Shown: positions 63,980 through 64,000 of the stretch, piece by piece
Layout of the letters: every line of letters begins with the position of its first letter
Position numbering within the stretch: position 1 is the stretch's first letter
Assembly: GCA_903642265.1 (NCBI GenBank)
Contig: CAHJWN010000002.1
Location: forward strand, 95,685 to 159,684
Reading direction: 5' to 3'
Origin: Acidobacteriaceae bacterium
Lineage (GTDB): Bacteria > Acidobacteriota > Terriglobia > Terriglobales > Acidobacteriaceae
Length of the DNA: 64,000 bases
Made by a program: the position numbers and the translations under genes
Notes under the pieces: generated by a model
What the model was told of the DNA's origin: nothing
Seen by the model: the letters and a program-made list of their open reading frames with translations, nothing else
Database searches by the model: none

Positions 63980-64000
63980 GTTGAATTTTCTCCATGCGGA
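63980..64000. other. Upstream edge of the GH3 gene
   Basis: Twenty-one bases holding the GGAGAA ribosome site of the GH3 gene; nothing else can be read before the window ends. Confidence 0.6.

Overview
The window looks like chromosome of an acidobacterium of the Terriglobia/Acidobacteriaceae type (Granulicella, Edaphobacter or Terriglobus-like). This is inferred from a very large TonB-dependent-type receptor with an N-terminal carboxypeptidase-regulatory domain next to a VWFA-related secreted protein, DUF5666-like secreted proteins, many glycoside hydrolases (GH27, GH15, GH30, GH3), zwf-pgl-glk, egtB-egtD, and dispersed intergenic palindromes. No rRNA, tRNA, CRISPR array, prophage or transposase was found.

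Layout. 1-4876 (minus): VWFA-related protein (cut by the window edge), outer-membrane receptor, DUF5666-like protein. 4998-8193 (plus): VIT1-type metal transporter, then the ergothioneine genes egtB and egtD. 8211-19035 (minus): moaC, GH27 alpha-galactosidase, GNAT acetyltransferase, a small conserved protein, comEC, a TrmA/RlmD-type RNA methyltransferase coupled to an unknown gene, coaX, birA, nadC. 19146-25851: small membrane proteins, valS, a bactofilin-like repeat protein followed by a redoxin, an orphan ABC ATPase and a lone receiver domain. 26040-35898 (minus): a carbon block with glk-pgl-zwf, a HAD/SDR pair, transketolase and GH15. 36247-44068 (plus): superoxide dismutase and a complete RND tripartite efflux operon. 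44384-50027 (minus): manganese catalase, typA, a SpoIIE-like phosphatase and a zinc-dependent phospholipase C-like protein. 50195-55491 (plus): cysteine dioxygenase, then a cluster of circularly permuted ATP-grasp, alpha-E and transglutaminase genes. 55704-64000: a DprE2/DprE1 pair, a SnoaL-like protein, a Tat-exported TIM-barrel protein, GH30 and GH3 enzymes.

Most unusual region: 50841-55580. The ATP-grasp/alpha-E/transglutaminase cluster is bracketed by two direct copies of one dispersed element (an identical 25-bp block plus a second shared block). It is split by an oppositely oriented ParE-type toxin gene whose antitoxin appears destroyed by a one-base frameshift and an in-frame amber codon. 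It also carries two different tandem-repeat arrays. The cluster type is known and has been predicted to make or attach peptide-like products, but its chemistry is unproven as far as I know.

Other points to check: a SpoIIE-type phosphatase with Lys for the usual metal-binding Asp; a DprE1 homologue with Ala at the position of the benzothiazinone-reactive Cys; an EgtB that looks like the cysteine-using type; an RND pump with Ala at the usual proton-relay Lys; and a 9-unit, 8-bp CC..GG tandem repeat upstream of typA. All functions are assigned by reading sequence motifs; no database search was run.
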